Below are positions 57,028 to 64,000 of a stretch of DNA of 64,000 nucleotides, piece by piece; the stretch's first letter is position 1; each line of letters begins with the position of its first letter. Origin of the DNA: Massospora cicadina (lineage: Eukaryota; Entomophthoromycota; Entomophthoromycetes; Entomophthorales; Entomophthoraceae); contig JAKSZP010017495.1 of assembly GCA_022478985.1 (NCBI GenBank), positions 1 to 64,000 on the forward strand, written 5' to 3'. Under the pieces are notes generated by a model. It saw only the letters and a list, made by a program, of their open reading frames with translations, did no database searches and was not told where the DNA came from. Made by a program: the position numbers and the translations under genes.

Positions 57028-58200
57028 ATGGAGGGTGTTGGGGTAATCAACCCTCACAACCTCCCCGCTGCCTCTGACCCTGGCTAAATGATTTGCCCAG
57101 CAGTTAGCTTGCACCCTGTCTCAACTTAAACTTTTTAGTGCATATTCCAAGCATCTCATGTGGCTGCTCTAGTCATCTCCAAACCCCTGTCTTAATAAAA
57201 TTTACCCCAGGTGAGGGTAGCATTGCCTCATTCCTTTTCGTGTATAAGGCAGTGATGGAAGGGACAACAGATCCCCAAAAAAGTAAAGCACATCCTCCCC
57301 TGCCACAGCCACTCCACCCAAGTGGAGATGGTACCTCATATGGATTTCTTCAAAACTTGGGCTGAGGTAAAGAAAGCGTTCATTGAGGAGCTTGGCTCAG
57401 TGCAGAGCTTGAAAAGAAAATCAGGCCTTTAGTTGCCATAGTCTGAAAGAGGGAGAGTTGATCACCTATTTTGTTGAGCGATTCTATAGTAAAGCTCAAC
57501 CTCTGTTGTTGGCCAAAATGCTTACTCTTGACCATGATATTACTGCTGTTTTGTCAGTATTGGCGTCTCATCCCTCTTTGGTGATGCATCTCTGCATTCA
57601 AGCGCTTTTTCAAAAACATGGGATAATTAGGAAGCCTTGTTAGCATTGGCTGATATTATAAAAGTGATACTACGCAAGGAGCTCTGAGGCGCGAGTCTAT
57701 TATAACCCCTACAGCCTCTTTTATGGCTGTCTCCCTTTGGAAATCTGCTCCCATAGAGATGCCACAACGAGATGCTCCTCCCCCATTTAAAGATAGGCAG
57801 AGGATACTAGTAGTGACAGGGCAGCGCTCCCCTCCATGTCCAGCTCCCAAAGTGCAACTGGTGAAGTTAGCTTTTACTTTGCTCTACTCTCCTCCTTCTT
57901 CAGAGCGGCCTGCCTAAGTGCCTCAATTGTCACGTCCCGCCAAGGCAATATCTTTATCCGCTTCAACATCTCCTCCAGCCACCTCTAGCTCAACACCTGT
58001 AGCCATGAGGAAGTCCAAACCTCCTACATCAAAGGCTAAAAGTAGAGCTGTAACAAATATAGCGTCTCCTCAAAAGTTACCCAGATAATTTTCTGCCCCA
58101 GGATCTCCCCTGCAACAAGGGAAGCCCTGACTTTATCTCCTAACTAATGAATTTTTGACATTCATTGAGAATCCTCTGACGATGAATCTAAAGGAAGTTG
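57028..58200 (+). pseudogene. Element VI gag
   Basis: The ATG at 57028 starts about 30 bases after the primer site, as in element II. PGEGSIASFLFVYKAVMEGT (frame 57138-57365) and ESGELITYFVERFYSKAQPL-like sequence (57458) follow. The later half is Pro/Ser/Lys-rich (SKPPTSKAKSRA near 58010), a basic stretch that may bind RNA. No CCHC knuckle was found, so the nucleic-acid binding part may be this basic region. Confidence 0.7.
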
Positions 58201-58870
58201 TGAAGATGTCAGTCACTATGTCTTAGGAGCCTCAGGTAAAGTGGAGATAACCAATAGGTTGAACCCTGATAGAGTGGACATGGTTAGGATCCCTCGACAA
58301 ACTTATTTCCGCCATGAATTGAGGTGTTTAAAGGCCATTGGCGCTAACAGTGACGCTGACCAGTTCATTGCCACCTTGAACCGGCCTACCAGTGTGTTCA
58401 TACCCTGCATTCTATCCAGGAGAAGTACCCTGAGACTGCCAAAAGACTTGCCTTCACTTTCCATCTACAGGAGGTCCTCGCTCTTCCCCCAACTTGAGTG
58501 GAACATCAACCAAGGTGGAAGTTGTCATCAATGGAGTGCGGTTTAGGGCTATCTTCATTATTGTGTCCACAGTGAACATTGTGTTGTCAAAGCTCATTAA
58601 AATTAAACTGGCCCCTGACCTTGACTACAATCAATAATTTGGAACTGCAGGCCCAAACAACACCTGCGCCATCTGGGAGTACTCTTCTCTGCCCAGCCAT
58701 TTTGGGAAGCTCATCTTGTCAGCTCCATCGGTGGCCCTGGCTAACAATACCTATGATCTACTCATTGGTACCAAGTTCATGCTCGAGTATGAAGGGATTA
58801 TTAACTTGAGGCAGTGTTATTTTTCCCTACTTAATTATGAGCTCAACCCTAATTTTAACCAATGAGAAGC
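58201..58870 (+). pseudogene. Element VI protease region
   Basis: VEITNRLNPDRVDMVRIPRQ opens a 101-codon frame (58241-58546). EVVINGVRFRAIFIIVSTVNIVLS (in part) is the protease strand with the active site changed from DTGS type to IVST, so it is dead. NNTYDLLIGTKFM is the usual YDxLIG block that closes the domain. Confidence 0.75.
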
Positions 58871-59179
58871 TTAATAAAAAAGATTATGCTTGCAAAGTTA
58901 AGTATCCCTCCTCCGTCTTATCCCAACATTAAACCACAGCAGGACGGCATAAAAAAATGTTGCCTCAATCAGTGGACGCCCTGGAGGGTATCCCTTCAAT
59001 GCTTCTGAAGAGGTGCTCATCAAGGCTAGTGACCAAAGGGAAGTTGACATGTAGATAGCCTTGAAAATCCTACACAACTACCCACTGCACCTAGTTAGCA
59101 TTGAAAGAGTTAGTCCTTTGTAGTGCAGAGTTTTGCTGAGAATGCTAGACCTCACCTATCAATGACCTATCAACCTCCT

Positions 59180-60443
59180 GCTAGAGAAATCTCCCTAAGA
59201 AGGTAATGGTCATCAAGAAGCATCAGGAGATTGGAAGAAGCATGTTGATTCTTCTTGAGGAACTAAAGAAAGTTCACTGTATTGGTTCTATGTTGGATAT
59301 GGGCTTAAACGCTGACCAATCTTTATGTACTCTACCTTCTGTTCATATCTTGGATGAACTAATTAGAGCTGAGCTGATAAAGTCCACACCCTGTCAAGGC
59401 CTACAGAGACATTTTATTAGAATCCGACACAGACTATGGGCACATGAAGGGTTGGACTCATACATTTGACGTTGGGATGCTCAACTCATCCACTCCAAAC
59501 CCTACCAAAAATCAAAAGTTGAGGAGCTACAGATGCGTAAAGAGCTCAAACAGCTGCTAAACGCTGGGTTGCCACAGCCTTCCCAAAGCCCTTGGTAATT
59601 CCCTCTCCTATTAATAAAAATGGAGGTGATTGGGTAGTGATGGTGTACCGCAAACTGAACAACCTCACCAAGAAGGATAGTTACCCTATACCCTGCATTG
59701 ATGAGGCTCTGGCCCAACTCTCTGGGTCTAAATTTTTCTCCACCATGGACTTGGCTAGCGGGTAATGGAAGATGGATATTTCTCCACAGGATCAAAAGAA
59801 TTACGCCCTTATCTGCAGTGAGGGTTGTTTCAACCCACTCAGCTATCTCAGGGGTTGTGCAATGCGCCAGCTATTTTTCAGCGGTAATGGATCACATTCT
59901 CCAGGATCTTAAGCTGAAATGTGTGATCATCTACCTCAATGGCATCCCAGTTTTCTCCAAGACGTTTAATGAGCATCACATGCACCTAAAGGAGGTGTTT
60001 CAACCCTTGCGGGCATCTAAAAATAAACTAAAGCCCTCCAAGGGTACTTTTTTAGAAAAAGTTGGATTCTCTTGGGAAAGCCATCTCAAAAGATGGGATA
60101 CAACCCCTACAAGATAAAGTTGAAGCAATATTTAATATGCCAGTTCCCAAAACCCTATGTGACATCTAGGTATTCTTGGGAATGGTGGGGTATTACCATC
60201 AATTTATCCCATAATTTGCCCAGCTCAGAGAGCCCCTTGTACTCCTCTTGGCTAAGAACACCATTTACAAAGGAGTGCTGAACAACTGGCTGCGTTTGAG
60301 ACCATGAAGTTGGTATTGCAAAAAGACCAATACTCCGCCACCCTGACTATGGCAAGCCCTTCATCTTGTTCAGGGATGCCTCTTACTACTCTGTTAAAGC
60401 TATCATAGCTTTATTGGATGAGCATGGGGTAGATCATCCCATG
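59180..60443 (+). pseudogene. Element VI connector, reverse transcriptase and RNase H start
   Basis: The frame at 59206-59469 is the connector matched in element II. Reverse transcriptase: FPKPLVIPSPINKNGGDWVV, YRKLNNLTKKDSYPIP, FFSTMDLASG, then the QGLCNAPA block. The catalytic box reads IYLNGIPVFS (both Asp of YLDD lost). SKTFNEHHMHLKEVF follows. RNase H begins with LFRDASYYSVKAIIALLDEH and breaks off at HPMC. Confidence 0.85.
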
Positions 60444-61016
60444 TGTCATGATTCTGATATGACTGGATGATAATTGTGGGACAGAAGGGTGGAATCCACC
60501 TAACATAGTATCAGTTACAATTATTTGAGTGCCTCAAGATGAGGCGATATTGGGATAACAGGTTTTTATTGGATATATTGGGTTTTATTGGATTGCCTCT
60601 ATATAAGGAAATAAGGTGATAAGGAAATATCAACATTCGATGAATACAAAGCAAATTGGCTACAATTAGGGTGACAGACGATTAGAGAATAACAAGCTGA
60701 ATTTGAGGAAGAATTGGTGGAATAGAATAGCCCAAGCCATGAGAAGCAGTATTGCCTGAAGTCGCTGTATATAAGTGAGATGGGCGATTGAGAAAAAAAG
60801 GTTGTTTTTTAGCATAAAAGAGATGGGACAGAGAAAAGTAGCTGTATTTATAAAAAATAAATAACGTTTCAGTTGGGGCAATTGCTCCTATTTTAGGTAT
60901 ATTTTCAAGTGTGTCCAAAGGACTGATGATCCCCGCATTGTCTATCTGTTGCTCAGTGGGTTTGACCTGTGAGAATAACCTGATGGTTTATAATGATACC
61001 ATCTGAAATTATAACA
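60444..61016 (+). repeat. 5' LTR of V2
   Basis: 573 bp from TGTCATGATTCTGATATGAC to AAATTATAACA, followed directly by the primer site. Confidence 0.8.
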
Positions 61017-61017
61017 G

Positions 61018-61035
61018 TGGTGCTCACTACAGGGG
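61018..61035 (+). other. Primer-binding site of V2
   Basis: TGGTGCTCACTACAGGGG, the shared tRNA-type site, one base after the LTR. Confidence 0.75.
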
Positions 61036-61082
61036 ACCCATTGATCAACCACCTAACACTTCAGAACTCCAGTTGCCAGCCA

Positions 61083-62600
61083 TGCCTTACCCAAGCTGTG
61101 TTGTTGGGGAGTCTTCATGAAACACTGCACCAGCTGGATATGAGTATCTCAAAGTTACCCTAGACGCGGTGCTCAAAAACCAAGATGAACTTCTTCAAGA
61201 ACAAGATGTTGTCATGCACCAACTTGATAGTACGTTCAGTCAAATGCAAATCTTAGGATTACAAAAAAAGGAACTCGCCAAACAATTAAACAATACCATC
61301 GATTGGCTGCAGTGTGCAGAATGAATATTTACCAATACTTCTCAGTCTTCTGGCTGGGACAATGATGACTATCAAGAAGAGTCATCATATGTGGAAGAAT
61401 ATGACGCTGGTCAAAGCTACTATACCTGAGATGGTAGTACCAGATATGCATATGAGTCAGACAACACCTCCCTCAAGTAATGGCAGTACCACCCATGGCA
61501 GAAGGTCATGCTACCCCTGAAGCGGTGTAATCCAAACTTCCGCTAATTCAGCTCCTCATCAAGAATCCATTTTTGGATTTCTCTCCATTCCTCAGTATGT
61601 CCCAAAACCCTGTGAACGGGATGAGGAAGTAAATATCAAAAAATTACCTCTGTTTGACTGCAATATAAAATCATAGGTTCTTCAAACAGTTGGAGTTTTC
61701 AGCGGAAGGAGCCTCTGATAGATGGAAGGCTAAGTTGTTAATATCTTCCTTGGATGTAGGAAGCGCTGACCAGGTCACCTGTTACCTCTAAAGTAGTTCT
61801 ATCACCTATAAGGACATAAAGGATACCATACTCCGCCTGTTTGGGGAAACTCAAAGATGTCACAGCGGAAAGCAGAATTCTTTATGATCAGATTCTGTTG
61901 AAATGAGACTCTCCATGAGTTCACTTATCGATTCACAACAGAAGCCCATGTACTGATTAGAGCTGGGTACTTAGCAGAAGCTGGTTGGTGCATTGCCATG
62001 TCCTCCACGGTGAAGCTGTATCATGAACTTTCTAATGTTATTTCGCCGCTTCTGGATGATGTACCTCTGCTTAAGATTGTACAGTTTTTGCAACACATAT
62101 CCCCTAACTTTCCACCGCCAAATATGGAATGGAAGATTACCACTGCTACTGCACCCTCTTATTCAGGAGAATGTTATCACCCGTCTCCAGCTCCAATTAG
62201 TAATCCTTGGCCTTTCTATAATTCTGCGCCTTGTCCTCAGCCAAATTATACTCAACAGTTCAATCAGCGGCAATGATCTGGCCATGAAAACTGTCAGCAA
62301 CCTAGTTATAGACCAGGACCCAACTATGCTGACTGTCAACAATCAGCTTACCAACCTGGGGCTGGTTATGCAGAATGACCCCAAACTTTCCAGTTGACCC
62401 GTATATGATAATCAAGGACGTGGCTCTTATGGGGTTAACTGCTACAAATGTGGTTGCCCTGGTCATTTGGCAAAATTCTGCCATAACCGCCGTGTGAACT
62501 ATATACATTAAGATCAATACTATCAGTGAAAAGATGGAGTGGAGTAGAGGTGGGACCCACTACCTCTGCAATACCCACTCAAATCGTCCCTGAATCAATA
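61083..62600 (+). pseudogene. V2 gag
   Basis: An N-terminal coiled-coil stretch (VVMHQLDSTFSQMQILGLQ, then KKELAKQLNNTIDWLQ) is followed by a capsid-like part with KAKLLISSLDVGSADQV. A Tyr/Pro-rich linker comes next. At 62440-62481 an intact CYKCGCPGHLAKFC zinc knuckle binds the element RNA. Several stops and frame changes (for example near 61320 and 62273). Confidence 0.8.
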
Positions 62601-62899
62601 GTAGTATACCCTGCGTGAGTCCCTAAGTATGATGACGGAATTTTATATCAGCAGCCAATTGGAGGAGTAAACGTAGTACCTGAGCTCAAGTCAAGGCGGC
62701 GGCGGAAGAAGAGTCCCCCAAACAACCAAAGTCATATTTCTGTCAAATACTTGATCAAGCTTCTTCATACCAACTTAATTCTGCCGCGGATGCGCCAACT
62801 CTGAAAAAAGTAAACGTCGCCCTTCCAGTAGATGTTATTGTCAAAGAATACCCCCAAGTTGGTGAGGGAATAATGAATTTTCTTGGGAAAAGAGAGCCC

Positions 62900-63420
62900 G
62901 TAAATGTTCACATATTAAACGGTCAATATTCTTCTTATTCTGAGTGTACATACTGTGATATTTTTGTAGCAAAAATAGAATTTGCGCTATAATAGATACT
63001 GGTGCTCCAGTCAACATAGTGTCCACTAAATTAATGGCAAAGTTGACGTTGAAAATTGATGTGGACCATCGAATGTTTTATTGAACTGCTGGAGCTGTAA
63101 TCTCTGTCTGAGAGGGCTTATAGTGCGCTACCTCTGCGCTTTGGGTCCATTGTTATTATAGCCCAGGCAATTGTGCTACGAATGAAAACTATGACCTTTT
63201 AATTGGGACTACTTTCCTGCGCCATTTTGGAGCTGTCATTAATATGATGGAGGAGACCCTCGCCATTCTGGGTCAGCAGATCCCAAGTTACTTTACCACT
63301 AGTGGAGTACCAAAGGAACTGGTGCATACAAGCCATATCAACCTTGCTTATAGTGATGGGGTGCTGCCAGTTCACTGTCACTTACTAAAGCGCAAGACTT
63401 GAGCCCTTCCCCAGTAGATA
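62900..63420 (+). pseudogene. V2 protease
   Basis: AIIDTGAPVNIVSTKLMAKL near 62990 holds an intact DTGA active site. NYDLLIGTTFLRHFGAVINM near 63190 is the closing block. Two stops lie between them. Confidence 0.85.
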
Positions 63421-63429
63421 TACAAATAT

Positions 63430-64000
63430 CAAGGGATACCTCTTCGAGCAGTGGGGCCCATATCTATCCCTTCTATTCATCAAGTCTTAGTGAACACTGA
63501 GCTAGAAGTGGAAGTGCTGAGTGGGTTATATGGGGAACTCATTGGGCTCTATCACCAAACACGGTTTGAGCCACACATGGCTCCAGGGATTATACTACCA
63601 GGACATGTGGAGATTAAGGTTTTGTTAGCAAACCTCCAGAGTGAACCAATGCAAATCTGCCGCCACCAAACTGTAGCGTATTTACACCTGATTCCCATAG
63701 ATGAGATCTTTCAGGTTCATGATTTTGGGTCATTGGATGAATTTGGTCTACTGGCTGAGACCCCTGCTGACATATTAATTGTGGTAACGCGGAGTAATTT
63801 AATAGGACTATTGTAGGAACAAAAAGATCAAGAAATAGCTTTATTTCAGAAGTATAAGGGGATTTTCAAAGTCGATGATCATGATTTAGGATGTGCTTGG
63901 GAGGTGGTCCATTGAGTAGACACAGGAGATCATCATCCTATAAGATCTTGGCCAATCCACCAATTGCAGGCAGCGGAAGATGTGGTTACTGATGAAATTG
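63430..64000 (+). pseudogene. V2 connector and start of reverse transcriptase
   Basis: A 121-codon open frame (63451-63816) matches V1 (EPHMAPGIILPGHVEIKVLL against HVAPEILLTGRGEVKVLI in pieces). After one stop the frame reads FQKYKGIFKVDDHDLG and DTGDHHPIRSWPIHQLQAAED, the conserved entry into a Ty3/gypsy reverse transcriptase, where the window ends. Confidence 0.85.

Larger units (their letters stand above)
56306..60443 (+). mobile_element. VI: Ty3/gypsy element inserted in V1, cut by V2
   Basis: A 5' LTR (56306-56979), primer site, gag, protease, connector, reverse transcriptase and RNase H start run in order, then stop at 60443 in the middle of RNase H where the V2 LTR begins. It serves as the uninterrupted reference for element II. 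Target copy on the left: ATAAG. The missing 3' part should lie right of the window. Confidence 0.85.
60444..64000 (+). mobile_element. V2: Ty3/gypsy element of family V, runs off the window
   Basis: LTR, primer site, gag with intact zinc knuckle, protease with DTGA, connector and the beginning of reverse transcriptase, all plus strand. It is inserted in the RNase H of VI and is the innermost and so the youngest of the stack II > V1 > VI > V2. It has fewer stops than V1. Left target copy: CCATG. Confidence 0.85.

Noticed and set aside
1..64000. CRISPR arrays, rRNA or tRNA genes, bacterial operons
   Set aside because: No regularly spaced short repeats, no conserved rRNA blocks and no tRNA cloverleaf with A/B boxes were seen; the TGGTGCTCACTACAGG sites are primer sites, not tRNA genes.

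Overview
The window looks like one long stretch of eukaryotic heterochromatin made almost entirely of decayed retrotransposons. There is no bacterial gene organisation, no RNA gene, and no host gene I can defend. The element types (chromodomain-carrying and other Ty3/gypsy elements, plus an APE-type LINE) and the moderately AT-rich base composition suggest a filamentous fungus with a TE-bloated genome. A rust-like basidiomycete is my best guess, but this is an inference and the species cannot be read from the window.

Layout. 1-153 is the tail of an LTR of the family called III here. 154-3924 is mostly unassignable, with one unrecognised minus-strand coding remnant. 3925-6560 is a D-like LTR followed by a heavily decayed pol (E). 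7099-9318 is a short, complete-looking, non-coding LTR element (F): two 1014-bp LTRs around only 192 bp holding a primer-binding site and a polypurine tract. 9701-22064 is a minus-strand Ty3/gypsy element (I) split by a family-III solo LTR in its integrase (10437-11327) and by a plus-strand chromovirus (A, 14876-20939) in the zinc knuckle of its gag. 22066-22918 is a large inverted repeat. 22919-31010 holds LINE remains in both orientations, separated by AT-rich copies of the inverted-repeat sequence. 31011-32402 is AT-rich and empty.

From 32403 to the end lies a nested stack. Element II (from 32403) is cut by a solo LTR (33780-34442), by chromovirus III (35326-42154), by element D (43507-51739) and, in its integrase, by element V1 (53474). 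V1 is cut by element VI (56306), and VI by a second V copy, V2 (60444), which runs off the window. The missing halves of V2, VI, V1 and II should therefore follow to the right, in that order.

The elements fall into two priming classes. F, D, II, VI, V1 and V2 carry, next to the 5' LTR, versions of one site related to TGGTGCTCACTACAGG, which looks like a tRNA primer site. The chromodomain elements A and III instead have a site complementary to a GTTGGTC motif inside their own LTRs, as expected for Tf1/sushi-type self-priming. Almost all reading frames carry stops and frameshifts, and most reverse transcriptase catalytic boxes are damaged, so no element here looks autonomous. Among the LTR pairs I compared in part by eye, F differs mainly by transitions, and D has a central block much more alike than its ends.
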